64,000 bases of DNA from DATCLS01 sp036563805 (GCA_036563805.1 DATCLS010000002.1:62001-126000), one strand, 5' to 3'. Shown: positions 1 to 11,910, counted from the stretch's first letter. Notes: a model not told the origin generated them from the sequence alone. Translations and numbers: made by a program.

Positions 1-48
1 GCCCAGCGGCGCGACTCGCGGGTCCGGGCCCGCGAGCGTGCCGTCGTC

Positions 49-684
49 ATGCCGCTGCGCTACGGCGAGGCCCGGTGCGCCGTCGAGGAGGCCGACGTCG
101 AGGACGCCGACGACACCGACGCCGAGGACGCCGACGTCGAGGACGCCGATGTCGAGGACGCCGACGAGGCAGACGCCGACCACACCGACGCCCGGCCGGC
201 CGAGCTGGTGGCGAGGGTGGACGGCGAGGAGGTGCGCCTCGAGCTCGCCGAGGTCCCCGACGACCTGCTGGCCGGGCTGCACGCCGCCGAGTGCCGGGTG
301 GCGGACGTGCTCGACCAGGTCGACGTCCGTTTCGGCGAGCGCTGGGAGCCGGCCGGCCCCCGGGCGGTGGCGACCGACCTGGAGCTGGTCCAGCGGCGCG
401 CCGGCGTGGAGGCGGCGGTCATGGAGTTCGAGGGCAACGTGATCTTCACGGTCGACCCGGGCGAGCCGGGCCTGGAGGTGGGCGGCGACCGGCGCTCGGA
501 CCGGGCGAGGGTGGTGATCGAGGCCTCGCGCTGCGACCCCCACGCCCTCATCGAGTACAAGCGGAAGTTCATCCTCACGGCCAGGGTGCGGGTCGGCGAC
601 GCCGAGCCGGTTCGGCTCGACGTGGAGGCCGAGGGCGTCGGCCGGCGGACGCTCGAACAGCTCCTGGCGACCTGCCTGGGCTGA
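49..684 (+). CDS. Hypothetical protein with an acidic repeat N-terminus
   Basis: I do not recognise the family. The protein has 211 residues from the ATG at 49; the frame is open to the left edge, so the true start could lie outside the window. Residues about 13-50 are a low-complexity Asp/Glu/Ala run built from repeats of D-V-E-D-A. From about residue 52 to the end the composition is normal and looks like a folded alpha/beta domain, with no signal peptide, membrane segment or recognised catalytic motif. The next gene follows after about 60 bp on the same strand. The acidic run is not needed for the fold and probably varies in length between strains (inference). Confidence 0.55.
   Translation: MPLRYGEARCAVEEADVEDADDTDAEDADVEDADVEDADEADADHTDARPAELVARVDGEEVRLELAEVPDDLLAGLHAAECRVADVLDQVDVRFGERWEPAGPRAVATDLELVQRRAGVEAAVMEFEGNVIFTVDPGEPGLEVGGDRRSDRARVVIEASRCDPHALIEYKRKFILTARVRVGDAEPVRLDVEAEGVGRRTLEQLLATCLG
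85..195 (+). repeat. In-frame tandem repeats encoding acidic D-V-E-D-A units
   Basis: Imperfect 15-18 bp units built around GACGTCGAGGACGCC recur along this stretch and keep the reading frame of the hypothetical gene. The pattern suggests slippage-driven expansion. Confidence 0.6.
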
Positions 685-744
685 CGCGGCGGGGACGCGG
701 AGGGTCCTCCGGGGCCGCGTCGACGTGTGCCAGGATCGCCGCCG

Positions 745-4053
<3,309 letters not shown>

Positions 4054-4365
4054 CGAGCGCGGGAACGCCCACGGCACCCACCGCGCCACGGGGCAGCGGA
4101 GGGCGGGGCGCCGCATGCGCCGCGCGTACGCGTCGCGGTGCGTGTGACCGCCGCAGCGTCACGGACAGCGGGCAGGAGGACCGACGACGGCGACCCGCCG
4201 TGCGGGCGCGGCTTCTGGCCGTGGCCGTCGAGCCCGAGCCCGCCCGGTGGCGGGGGCCGCCGACCAGCACGCCGGCGCTCAGCGCCTGCCCGCCGGCCAG
4301 CCCGGCCACGCCGGCCGCGGCCGCCTGCATCAGCCGCCGTCGTTGGTTCCGCCCACCCGCCGGCG
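4054..4365. other. 312-bp gap between convergent genes, no supported gene
   Basis: The stretch separates the convergent helicase and carD genes. It is GC-rich and contains a few short inverted repeats but no clear U-tract terminator, no tRNA and no frame with protein-like composition. Confidence 0.5.
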
Positions 4366-4848
4366 TCAGGCCAGCGTCTTGGTGAGGCGCTCCATCGCTT
4401 CCTCCTCGCTGATGTCGAGCGCGAAGGCCAGCTCGGAGACCAGCACCTGGCGGGCTTTCACGAACATCGACTTCTCGCCGGCCGACAAGCCCTTGTCGGC
4501 CTCGCGCAGCGCGAGGTTCCGGACCACCTCGGCGACCTGGTAGACGTCGCCCGACTTGAGCTTCTCCTGGTGGTTCTTGAAGCGCCGGGACCAGTTGGTG
4601 GGCTCGCGCACGTCCTTCTTGGCGAGCACCTCGAAGACGTCCTCGACGTCTTCGACGGAGATCGGGTAGCGCATCCCGATCTCCTCCGCCCGGTCGACGG
4701 GCACCTTGAGGGTGAGGTCGCCATGCGTCATGCGCAGGACGAAAAAGTCCTTCTCCTCACCGTTGGGCATCGTGAGGACTTCGGTCGCCTCGATGACCGC
4801 AGCACCGTGGTGGGGATACACCACGCGATCCTTGACGCGGAAAGACAC
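4366..4848 (-). CDS. carD: CarD-family RNA polymerase-binding transcription factor
   Basis: CarD binds the RNA polymerase beta subunit and the upstream edge of the promoter bubble and stabilises open complexes, notably at rRNA promoters. The 160-residue protein has the usual length. Residues 1-60 form the Tudor-like RNAP interaction domain starting FRVKDRVVYPHHG, and the rest is the helical DNA-binding domain with Trp86 in EPTNWSRRF, matching the tryptophan known to wedge into the bubble in mycobacterial CarD. It starts with GTG (reverse complement of 4846-4848) preceded by AGGAG about 7 nt upstream. It is divergent from the acyl-CoA dehydrogenase gene and convergent with the helicase gene, so it is probably monocistronic. 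Confidence 0.95.
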   Translation of the reverse strand: MSFRVKDRVVYPHHGAAVIEATEVLTMPNGEEKDFFVLRMTHGDLTLKVPVDRAEEIGMRYPISVEDVEDVFEVLAKKDVREPTNWSRRFKNHQEKLKSGDVYQVAEVVRNLALREADKGLSAGEKSMFVKARQVLVSELAFALDISEEEAMERLTKTLA

Positions 4849-4946
4849 GCACAGCTCCTGAAGACGTCCCTGGGGTCCTTACAGGATGCCATCTTCCGGC
4901 GGATATCGTCGTTGCACGCCGAGTGCGAGAACCCGGAGGGGGCGCG

Positions 4947-6197
4947 GTGTTCGAGTGGACCGAGGAGCAGCAGATGGTCCGGGCCGCGGTCCGGGACTTC
5001 ATCGAGAAGGAGGTCGTGCCGCGCCACCGCGAGCTGGAGCACGGCGACCTCCCGCCCTACGACATCCTCCGCAAGCTGTTCTCGACGTTCGGGATGGACG
5101 CCATGGCGCGCGATCGGTTCGAGCGCCAGCTCCAGCGCGAGGAGGCGGGGGAGGCCGGCGGAGCCACGGACGCCGCTGCCGCCGACGCCGGCGAGGCCGA
5201 GGCCCGGCCCCGCGACGCCAACGCCGTCGCCTTCCAGATGATCCCGATCATCGAGCTGTCCCGCTGGAGCCCCGGGATGGTCACGGCCATGGGCGTGTCG
5301 ATGGGCCTGACCCCGGCGGCGATCATGAGCCGCGGCTCCCCGGCCCAGAAGCGGCGCTGGGCGTTGCCCCTGCTGACGCTCGAGAAGATCGGCGCCTGGG
5401 CCATCACCGAGCCGGGCTCGGGGTCCGACGCCTTCGGGTCGATGAAGGCGACCGCCCGGCGCGACGGCGACGAGTACGTACTCAACGGCAACAAGACGTT
5501 CATCACCAACGGCCCCTACGCCGACACGATCGTCTTCATCTGCAAGCTCGACGAGGGCAACCCGCCGGCCGAGCGCAAGATGCTCAGCTTCGTGCTCGAC
5601 AAGGGGATGCCGGGGCTGACCCAGTCCGCGCCCCTGGCCAAGATGGGCCTGCACAGCTCGCCCACCGGTGAGCTGTTCCTCGACGACGTGCGGGTCGGCC
5701 GCGACCGGCTGATCGGCGAGACCGAGGACGTGCCGGCCGGCGGGCGCTCGGCGGCCAAGCAGACGTTCTCGATGGAGCGCTCGGGCGTCGCCGCCATGGC
5801 GCTCGGCATCATCTCCCAGTGCCTCGACCTGTGCGTGGCCTACGCCCGCGACCGGGTCCAGTTCGGCCAGCCCATCGGCGAGTTCCAGCTCATCCAGGAC
5901 AAGCTCGCCCGCATGGAGGTCGCCCGGCTCAACGTCGAGAACCTGGTGTTCCGGTACATCGAGACGGCGGCCGCCGGGCGGGGGCTGACCCTGGCCGAGG
6001 CCTCGGCCATGAAGCTCTACTCGGCCCGGGCCGCGGTCGAGGTGGCGATGGAGGCCGTGCAGCTGTTCGGCGGCAACGGCTACATGGCCGAGTTCCAGGT
6101 CGAGCAGCTGGCCCGCGACGCCAAGGTGCTGCAGATCTACGGCGGCACCGACGAGATACAGATCACGCACGTGGCCCGCGATCTGCTGAGCAGATAA
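4947..6197 (+). CDS. Acyl-CoA dehydrogenase (isovaleryl/long-chain type catalytic base)
   Basis: FAD flavoprotein that oxidises acyl-CoA to 2-enoyl-CoA and passes electrons to electron-transferring flavoprotein. Recognisable motifs are WAITEPGSGSD, NGNKTFITNG, RVQFGQPI and QLFGGNGYMAEF. The C-terminal loop reads IYGGTDEIQ, so the Glu that many medium-chain enzymes carry there is Gly. A Glu is present in MERSGVAA, the position used by isovaleryl- and long-chain enzymes. An Ala/Glu-rich insertion (about residues 64-92) lengthens the N-terminal helical domain. The GTG at 4947 is chosen over the GTG at 4923 because GGAGG lies about 6 nt before it. The substrate cannot be read from the sequence. 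A TetR gene follows. Confidence 0.9.
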   Translation: MFEWTEEQQMVRAAVRDFIEKEVVPRHRELEHGDLPPYDILRKLFSTFGMDAMARDRFERQLQREEAGEAGGATDAAAADAGEAEARPRDANAVAFQMIPIIELSRWSPGMVTAMGVSMGLTPAAIMSRGSPAQKRRWALPLLTLEKIGAWAITEPGSGSDAFGSMKATARRDGDEYVLNGNKTFITNGPYADTIVFICKLDEGNPPAERKMLSFVLDKGMPGLTQSAPLAKMGLHSSPTGELFLDDVRVGRDRLIGETEDVPAGGRSAAKQTFSMERSGVAAMALGIISQCLDLCVAYARDRVQFGQPIGEFQLIQDKLARMEVARLNVENLVFRYIETAAAGRGLTLAEASAMKLYSARAAVEVAMEAVQLFGGNGYMAEFQVEQLARDAKVLQIYGGTDEIQITHVARDLLSR

Positions 6198-6221
6198 CGC
6201 GACCGTCGGTACAGGGTGGGC

Positions 6222-6227
6222 TAAGTT
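6222..6227 (+). promoter_or_regulatory. Putative -10 element of the TetR gene
   Basis: TAAGTT lies 38 nt before the TetR ATG in a non-coding gap. It would give a leader of about 30 nt. Confidence 0.4.
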
Positions 6228-6265
6228 CCGGTACGGACGCGTCGGAAACCCCCCAGGCCCCCGAG

Positions 6266-6997
6266 ATGCCCAGCGGCGATCAGCCCCAGTCCGAGACCGA
6301 GCCGCCCCGGCGCCGATCCGGGCGGCGCCCCGGTCGTCCCCGCGCCCTGCCGATCGAGGAGCAGCGGCGCCTCGTCATCGACGCCGCCCGGGTCGTCTTC
6401 GCCGGCGAGGGCTACAGCGGCGCCACGATCGAGCGGGTCGCCCGCCAGGCGGGCACGGCCCGGTCCAGCGTCTACGAGCTGTTCGACGGCAAGGAGGACC
6501 TGTTCATCGCCGTCGTGGCCGACGCGGCCGAGCGCTTCGTCCAGCGGCTGACGACCAGCTTCCGCGACTCGGCCGACTTCGAGCTGCGCGACTACGTCGC
6601 CCACAACTTCACGACCGTGTTCGAGCTGTTCGAGCAGGACCGCGAGACGGTCACCGTGCTGCTCAACGCCGAGCGGGGCGGCATGGAGCCGCCCATGCTG
6701 GCCGTGGCCGACACCCGGCGGCGGGTTCTGGCCACGGTGGCGGCCTCCACCCGGTCGCGCTGGGAGAACCTGGGCGTCGACGTGGGGGCCGCCAGCGAGA
6801 TCCTGTCGCTCATGTTCTTCGGCATGGCCGAGGGCGTGGCCGTCCGGCAGGCCGACGACCCGAGCTGGGACCGCGACGCGCTCATCGACCTGCTCACCGA
6901 CTTCACCGTCGGCGGCCTGTACCGCCTGGCCCGGTACCCGGAGGTGCTGGAGGCCGCCGGGCGGCGCAAGCCCGTCCCCGAGCCGGAGTCGAGCTGA
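6266..6997 (+). CDS. TetR/AcrR-family transcriptional regulator
   Basis: A 243-residue DNA-binding repressor-type protein. After an Arg/Pro-rich N-terminal tail containing RRSGRRPGRPRAL, residues about 33-80 form the TetR helix-turn-helix (AARVVFAGEGYSGATIERVA, then ARSSVYELFDGKEDLF). The rest is an all-helical ligand and dimerisation domain. The ATG at 6266 is the first credible start in frame. It lies 68 bp downstream of the acyl-CoA dehydrogenase gene with its own possible -10, so it may regulate that gene or other fatty-acid genes (inference). The ligand is unknown. Confidence 0.88.
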   Translation: MPSGDQPQSETEPPRRRSGRRPGRPRALPIEEQRRLVIDAARVVFAGEGYSGATIERVARQAGTARSSVYELFDGKEDLFIAVVADAAERFVQRLTTSFRDSADFELRDYVAHNFTTVFELFEQDRETVTVLLNAERGGMEPPMLAVADTRRRVLATVAASTRSRWENLGVDVGAASEILSLMFFGMAEGVAVRQADDPSWDRDALIDLLTDFTVGGLYRLARYPEVLEAAGRRKPVPEPESS

Positions 6998-7017
6998 CGG
7001 CCGACCGCGACGCCCCG

Positions 7018-7725
7018 GTGGCGGTGGCCGTGGTGGTCTCGGGCGGGGGCCCACCCGACCCGGGCGCCACGGTCGGGCTGCCGGCGGGGGCGCTGGTGGT
7101 GGCCGCCGACTCCGGCCTCGACCACGCCCGGGCGCTCGGCCTGACCGTCGACGTCGTGGTGGGCGACCTCGACTCGGTGTCGGCCCCCGCGCTGGAGGCG
7201 GCAGAGGCCGCCGGCGCCGTCGTCGAGCGCCACCCCGAGGCCAAGGACGCCACCGACCTCGAGCTGGCGCTCGACCTCGCCGTCGCCCGCGGCGCCCGCC
7301 GCATCGTCGTGCTCGGGCCCGCCACCGGGCGCCTCGACCACCTGCTGGCCGGGGCGGTGCTGCTGGCCGCGCCCCGCTACGCCGACGTCGAGGTCGAGGC
7401 CCGCCTCGGGCCCGCCCGGCTGGCGGTCGTCCGGCCCGGCCGGCCGGCGGCGCTCACCGGGCGGCCCGGCGAGCTGGTCACGCTCGTCCCCGTGCACGGG
7501 ACGGCGGTGGGGGTGACGACCGAGGGCCTGCTCTACCCGCTGCGCGACGAGGACCTGCCGCCTGGCACGACCCGGGGGGTCAGCAACGAGATGCTCGGCG
7601 CCCGGGCCGCGGTCACGCTCCGGGCCGGGACCCTGGTGGCGGTGCTGCCCGGTGCCACCGGCTCCCACGCGCGGCGCCGACTGCGCACCGACTTCGGGGG
7701 CGGGCGCGCACGGCGGCCAGAATGA
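7018..7725 (+). CDS. thiN: Thiamine pyrophosphokinase
   Basis: Transfers pyrophosphate from ATP to thiamine to give thiamine diphosphate. The catalytic-domain signatures are all present: ADSGLDHARALGL, VVGDLDSV, KDATDLELAL and GPATGRLDHLLAG. The C-terminal beta-sandwich thiamine-binding domain follows (LLYPLRDEDL, TRGVSNEM). The length, 235 residues, is normal for a single-enzyme TPK. GTG start; it follows the TetR gene by 20 bp and precedes the SRPBCC gene by 4 bp, so the three are probably cotranscribed. Confidence 0.92.
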   Translation: MAVAVVVSGGGPPDPGATVGLPAGALVVAADSGLDHARALGLTVDVVVGDLDSVSAPALEAAEAAGAVVERHPEAKDATDLELALDLAVARGARRIVVLGPATGRLDHLLAGAVLLAAPRYADVEVEARLGPARLAVVRPGRPAALTGRPGELVTLVPVHGTAVGVTTEGLLYPLRDEDLPPGTTRGVSNEMLGARAAVTLRAGTLVAVLPGATGSHARRRLRTDFGGGRARRPE

Positions 7726-7729
7726 GCCC

Positions 7730-8185
7730 GTGGACGTGACCGAGGCCCTTGCGGCCCCCTGCGACCCGGCGACGCTCTTCGCCTGGGTCGACGACCTGGC
7801 CCGCTACCCGGACTGGCTCGACATCGTGCCCCGGGCCGTGCCGGTCGAGCCCCGCGATGGCGACCCGGGCCCGGCCTGGTCGGTCGACCTCCGGGGCCGC
7901 CTGGGGCCGTTCGCCCGGTCCAAGCGGCTGCGCATGGTCCGGACTCGGCACGACCCGCCGCACGCGGTGCGCTTCGAGCGCCGCGAGCACGACGGCCGCC
8001 AGCACGCCGACTGGATCCTCGAGGCCACGGTGGCGCCCGCCGACGGCGAGGGGGCCGGGAGCGTCCTCACCATGCACCTCCACTACGGCGGCTCCCTGGT
8101 GGGACCGGTCGTCGAGAAGCTGCTGGCCGACGAGATCCGCCGGTCCAAGCCCCGGCTGCTCGGCCTGGTGGCGAGCCCGGGCTGA
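7730..8185 (+). CDS. SRPBCC (polyketide cyclase-like) family protein
   Basis: A 151-residue START/SRPBCC-fold protein: N-terminal strand ALAAPCDPATLFAWVDDLARYPDW, the classical coil-helix of these hydrophobic-cavity proteins, then antiparallel strands and a long C-terminal helix (VVEKLLADEIRRSKPRLL). Members bind lipids or other hydrophobic ligands. No specific role can be assigned. Start at GTG 7730, just after the thiN stop, with CAGAAT 6 nt upstream. It converges with the ABC ATPase gene. Confidence 0.8.
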   Translation: MDVTEALAAPCDPATLFAWVDDLARYPDWLDIVPRAVPVEPRDGDPGPAWSVDLRGRLGPFARSKRLRMVRTRHDPPHAVRFERREHDGRQHADWILEATVAPADGEGAGSVLTMHLHYGGSLVGPVVEKLLADEIRRSKPRLLGLVASPG

Positions 8186-8222
8186 CCGGCGGGCCGACCG
8201 CCCGGCCGGCCGGGCCCGCAGC

Positions 8223-9041
8223 TCAGCCCCGGGCGCCCGGGTCGACCGCCCGGGCCGCGTAGCGCCCGGCGCGCCGGTCCACGATCAGGGCCAGGCCGAA
8301 CGCCTCCGACAGCGCCTCGGCCGTCACGACGTCCGCCAGGGGGCCGGCGGCCAGAACCCGGCCGTTCCGCAGCAGGAGGCCGTGGGTGAAGCCGGCGGGG
8401 ATCTCCTCCACGTGGTGGGTGACCAGCACGGTCGGCGGCATGGCCGGATCGTCGGCCAGCGCCCGCAGGCGCCCGATCAGGTCCTCGCGGGCGCCGAGGT
8501 CGAGGCCGGCGGTGGGCTCGTCGAGCAGGACCAGCCCGGGGTCGCCCCACAGCGACCGGGCCAGCAGCACCCGCTGGCGCTCACCCGAGGACAGCGCGCC
8601 GAACGGCCGCTCGGCCGTGTGCTCGGCCCCCACCCGCTTGAGCAGGTCGCGGGCGTGCGCCCGGTCGTCGTCGCCGTAGGTGTGCCACCACGTCTCGAGC
8701 GCGGCCTCGCGGGCGGCCATCACGACGTCGAGCGCCGGCACCTCGTCGCGCAGCAGGCCGGCCAGGGCGGGGCTGACCAGGCCGATCTCGGTGCGCAGCC
8801 GGCGGACGTCGACCCGGCCGAGCCGGTGCCCGAGCACCTCGACCTCGCCTTCGGAGGGGTGGAGGTAGAGGCTGGCGATGCGCAGCAGCGTGGTCTTGCC
8901 CGAGCCGTTGGGCCCGAGCACGACCCAGCGCTCGCCGGGCCCGACGGTCCAGTCGACGCCGTCGAGGATGACCGTCCCGTCGCGGACGAGGCGGACGCCC
9001 GACAGGCGCAGGGCGGGGGCGGGGGAGGGCTGTTCGACCAC
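8223..9041 (-). CDS. Stand-alone ABC transporter ATP-binding protein
   Basis: A 272-residue single nucleotide-binding domain with Walker A GPNGSGKTTLL, signature LSSGERQRVLLAR, Walker B LVLLDEPTAGLD and H-loop LVTHHVEEIP. No permease or binding protein is adjacent, so the partner is elsewhere or the protein acts without a transporter; family and substrate are open. Two starts compete: ATG at 9065 and GTG at 9041. The GTG is preferred because a TACGGT -10 hexamer lies 8 nt before it, within the longer frame. Divergent from npdG. Confidence 0.88.
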   Translation of the reverse strand: MVEQPSPAPALRLSGVRLVRDGTVILDGVDWTVGPGERWVVLGPNGSGKTTLLRIASLYLHPSEGEVEVLGHRLGRVDVRRLRTEIGLVSPALAGLLRDEVPALDVVMAAREAALETWWHTYGDDDRAHARDLLKRVGAEHTAERPFGALSSGERQRVLLARSLWGDPGLVLLDEPTAGLDLGAREDLIGRLRALADDPAMPPTVLVTHHVEEIPAGFTHGLLLRNGRVLAAGPLADVVTAEALSEAFGLALIVDRRAGRYAARAVDPGARG

Positions 9042-9049
9042 GGCCGAGC

Positions 9050-9055
9050 ACCGTA
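9050..9055 (-). promoter_or_regulatory. -10 element of the ABC ATPase gene
   Basis: TACGGT on the minus strand, 8 nt before GTG 9041; consistent with a leaderless transcript. Confidence 0.5.
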
Positions 9056-9109
9056 CCCGGCCCATGTGAACACCCTGCGTGAGTTGGACGATCGGTAGCG
9101 AGGCGCCGC

Positions 9110-9115
9110 TAGGTT
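9110..9115 (+). promoter_or_regulatory. -10 element of npdG
   Basis: TAGGTT ends 7 nt before GTG 9123. It overlaps a TTG at 9114 and so argues against that codon as a start. Confidence 0.55.
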
Positions 9116-9122
9116 GTCGTTC

Positions 9123-9887
9123 GTGCGCATCGGCATCCTCGGGGGAACCGGTCCGGCCGGGAAGGCACTCGCCGCCCGCCTCGCTTCGGTGGGGTACGAG
9201 GTCGTGGTGGGCTCCCGGTCGAAATACCGGGCGATGGAGGCGGTGGACAACCTCCTCGAGGACTGGCCCGATCGCCACCTGCCCATCTCGGCGGCCGACA
9301 ACCTCAACGCCGCCGGGGCCGACGTCGTCGTCATCGCCACGCCGTGGGACGGCGCCACCCAGACCGCCCGTCAGGTCAGCGAGCGGCTGCGGGGCAAGGT
9401 CGTCGTGTCGATGGCCAACGCCCTCACCAAGCTGGGACGCGAGTTCGAGCCCCTCGTCCCGCCACGGGGCTCGGTGGCGGCCAGCGTGCAGGCGGCCGTG
9501 CCCGACTGCCTGGTGGCCGCCGCCTTCCACCACGTGCCCGCCCGCGAGCTGGGCGACCTCAACGAGCCGATCGAGAGCGACGTGCTCATCTGCTCCGACC
9601 ACGCCTCGGCGGTCGAGACGACCAGCCAGATCGTGGCCAAGGTGCCCAACATGCGCCCGCTCAACGCCGGCGAGCTGGCCATGGCCACGCCGATCGAATC
9701 GTTCACGGCCGTGCTGCTGCAGCTGAACATGCACTACAAGACGCGGGTGGCCCTCAAGCTGACGGGCATCCCCAACGGCGAGTCGGCGGGCGCGGCCAAG
9801 CCGCGCAAGGCGGCCGCGAAGCAGGCCGGGGCAGACGGCGCTCGGGGGGCCGAGGCCGCCGAGGGTGCAGCCAAATCCTCGGCGTGA
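9123..9887 (+). CDS. npdG: F420H2:NADP oxidoreductase (NADPH-dependent F420 reductase)
   Basis: Moves hydride between NADPH and coenzyme F420, supplying reduced F420. The N-terminal Rossmann motif IGILGGTGPAGKALAARLA, the NADP-phosphate pocket VGSRSKYRA and the VVIATPWDG strand match the F420-dependent family. The core ends near residue 215 and is followed by an Ala/Lys/Gly tail of about 35 residues that looks disordered. GTG at 9123 begins exactly at the Rossmann strand and sits 7 nt after a -10 hexamer. It overlaps the next gene by 4 bp (GTGA), suggesting coupled expression with the mycothiol ligase. Confidence 0.88.
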   Translation: MRIGILGGTGPAGKALAARLASVGYEVVVGSRSKYRAMEAVDNLLEDWPDRHLPISAADNLNAAGADVVVIATPWDGATQTARQVSERLRGKVVVSMANALTKLGREFEPLVPPRGSVAASVQAAVPDCLVAAAFHHVPARELGDLNEPIESDVLICSDHASAVETTSQIVAKVPNMRPLNAGELAMATPIESFTAVLLQLNMHYKTRVALKLTGIPNGESAGAAKPRKAAAKQAGADGARGAEAAEGAAKSSA

Positions 9888-11035
9888 GACCCGTCGACCC
9901 CCGCGACCGCGAGCCCATGCGGCTCCACGACACGGCTCGCGGTGAGGTCGTTCCCTTCGAGGTCGGGCCGGTGGTCACCATGTACACGTGCGGCATCACG
10001 CCGTACGACGCCACCCACCTGGGCCACGCCGCCACCTACCTGACCTACGACGTGCTCCAGCGGCGGCTGCGCGACCGGGGCCACGACACCCGCTGCGTCC
10101 GCAACATCACCGACGTCGACGACGACATCCTCCGCAAGGCCCGCGAGCTCGGCGTCCACTACCTCGACCTGGCGGCCGCCGAGACGGCCCGGTTCGACGA
10201 CGACATGCGGGCGCTCGGCATGCTCCCGTCGTGGAGCGAGCCCCGGGCCACCTCGGCCATCCCCGACATCCGGGGCTTCATCGGCATGGTCCTCGACCGC
10301 GGCTACGCCTACCAGGCCGGCGGCGGCGTGTACTTCGACGTCTCCAAGTTCGAGCGGTTTGGGCAGGTCAGCCACCTGGGCCGCGACGAGATGCTGGCGC
10401 TGGCCGCCGAGCGGGGTGGCAACGTCGACGACCCCCACAAGGACGACCCGCTCGACTTCGTGCTGTGGCAGCCGTCGGCGCCGGGCGAGCCGGCGTGGGA
10501 GTCGCTGTGGGGGCCGGGCCGACCCGGCTGGCACATCGAGTGCTCGGCGCTCGCCCTGCGCGAGCTGGGGACCACGATCGACCTGCACGGCGGCGGGACG
10601 GACCTGGTGTTCCCGCACCACGAGTGCGAGGCCGCCCAGTCCGAGGCGGCCACCGGCGAGCGGTTCGTCCGCCACTGGCTGCACCAGGAGATGGTGCGGA
10701 TGGACGGCGAGAAGATGTCGAAGTCGCTCGGGAACCTCGTGTTCGTGTCCGACCTGCGCAAGGTCTGGGACCCGCGGGCGATCCGGTTGGCCGTGCTCGC
10801 GCACCACTACCGGTCGGGCTGGGAGTGGTCCGACGAGCTGATGCCCGAGGCGGCCGAGCGGCTCGCCGCCTGGGACGCGGCCGGCGAGGGCGACGGCGCG
10901 CTCGAGGAGGTCCGGGCCGCGCTCGACAACGACCTCGACACGCCCGCCGCCCTGCGGGCCATCGACGAGGCGGCCGCCTCCGGCGTCGGGGTCTCGAAGG
11001 CCGCCGGCCTGCTCGGCGTCACGCTCGAGCGCTGA
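9884..11035 (+). CDS. mshC: MshC-type cysteine ligase (cysteinyl-tRNA synthetase fold)
   Basis: Probably joins cysteine to GlcN-inositol in mycothiol synthesis. It has the class I HLGH signature (residues 45-48), KMSKS (277-281), the zinc-site residues in MYTCGITPYDATHLGHAATY, WHIECSALAL and FPHHECEAAQ, and the MshC-like stretch GNLVFVSDLR. At 383 residues it lacks the C-terminal anticodon-binding region of a true cysteinyl-tRNA synthetase (usually about 460 residues), which favours MshC over CysS. The GTG at 9884 overlaps the npdG stop by 4 bp; ATG 9917 is an alternative start. Confidence 0.78.
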   Translation: MRPVDPRDREPMRLHDTARGEVVPFEVGPVVTMYTCGITPYDATHLGHAATYLTYDVLQRRLRDRGHDTRCVRNITDVDDDILRKARELGVHYLDLAAAETARFDDDMRALGMLPSWSEPRATSAIPDIRGFIGMVLDRGYAYQAGGGVYFDVSKFERFGQVSHLGRDEMLALAAERGGNVDDPHKDDPLDFVLWQPSAPGEPAWESLWGPGRPGWHIECSALALRELGTTIDLHGGGTDLVFPHHECEAAQSEAATGERFVRHWLHQEMVRMDGEKMSKSLGNLVFVSDLRKVWDPRAIRLAVLAHHYRSGWEWSDELMPEAAERLAAWDAAGEGDGALEEVRAALDNDLDTPAALRAIDEAAASGVGVSKAAGLLGVTLER

Positions 11036-11044
11036 CGCGCGCTC

Positions 11045-11050
11045 TAGTCT
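11045..11050 (+). promoter_or_regulatory. -10 element of the acyltransferase gene
   Basis: TAGTCT ends 7 nt before GTG 11058. Confidence 0.5.
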
Positions 11051-11057
11051 CCCGCTC

Positions 11058-11846
11058 GTGGGCGTCGGTGCGCAGGAGCGGGAGTACGGGTGGCTGTACC
11101 CGGCCGCCCGGCCCGTGCTGCTGCCCATCTTCCACTTCGCCTGGCGGATCCGGGTCGAGGGCCGCGCGCATCTCCCGGAGGTGGGCCCGGCCATCCTGTG
11201 CCCCAACCACACGTCGGTCATCGACTCGTTCCTGCTGCCGGCCGTGCTGCCCCGGCGCATCACGTTCGTGGGCAAGGCCGAGTACCTCGACAGCTGGAAG
11301 ACGCGGTACCTGTTCCCGGCGCTCGGCATGATCCCCATCGACCGCAGCGGCGGCGACGCCGCCCAGCGGGCCCTCGACGCCGCCGCCCGGGTGCTCGACC
11401 GGGGCGAGCTGTTCGGCATCTACCCCGAGGGGACCCGCAGCCGTGACGGCAAGCTGCGGCGGGGGCGCACCGGCGCCGCCCGCCTCGCTCTGCGCACCGG
11501 AGCGCCGCTGATCCCGGTGGGCATCATCGGGACCCGCGAGATCCAGCCGCCCGGCGCCCGACTGCCTCGGCCGTTCCGGGTCTGCGTCATCCGGATCGGG
11601 GAGCCGATCGACGCCCGCCGCCACGCCGAGCGGGGCGACGACCGCCTGGTGCTCCGGCGGATCACCGACGAGCTGATGTACGAGATCCGCAGCCTGTCGG
11701 GGCAGGAGTACGTGGACGAGTACCACGGGGCGGCGCCGGCCGGGCCGGGCGACCGGGCGGGCCGGGCCGAAGCGAGCCCCGACGACCGCGCTGAGGCCCT
11801 CGACGTGCGCCGGTCGTCGGCCGAGGTGCTGTCCCGCACGGCCTAG
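11058..11846 (+). CDS. plsC: 1-acyl-sn-glycerol-3-phosphate acyltransferase (PlsC family)
   Basis: Acylates lysophosphatidic acid or a related acceptor at the membrane. The H-X4-D active site is NHTSVIDSF (His51, Asp56), followed by the GMIPIDRS block, the substrate motif YPEGTRSRDG (about residues 124-133) and the GAPLIPVGI strand. The 262 residues end in a low-complexity hydrophilic tail of about 45. GTG start with a -10 hexamer 7 nt upstream. Located between mshC and thrS; the exact acceptor lipid is not deducible. Confidence 0.88.
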   Translation: MGVGAQEREYGWLYPAARPVLLPIFHFAWRIRVEGRAHLPEVGPAILCPNHTSVIDSFLLPAVLPRRITFVGKAEYLDSWKTRYLFPALGMIPIDRSGGDAAQRALDAAARVLDRGELFGIYPEGTRSRDGKLRRGRTGAARLALRTGAPLIPVGIIGTREIQPPGARLPRPFRVCVIRIGEPIDARRHAERGDDRLVLRRITDELMYEIRSLSGQEYVDEYHGAAPAGPGDRAGRAEASPDDRAEALDVRRSSAEVLSRTA

Positions 11847-11910
11847 CTGGGCGGCCGGCGCCGGACCGGTCCGGGCCCGATTCGGGTTCAGGGCACCCTT
11901 CCGGGGTCGA

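Noticed and set aside
727..744. GTG 727 as the start of the EndoQ-UvrD gene
   Set aside because: The PHP domain begins at GTG 745 and a -10-like hexamer overlaps the intervening codons.
9884..11035. Annotation as cysteinyl-tRNA synthetase (cysS)
   Set aside because: The protein lacks the anticodon-binding domain and has MshC-like motifs; CysS remains only a minor alternative.
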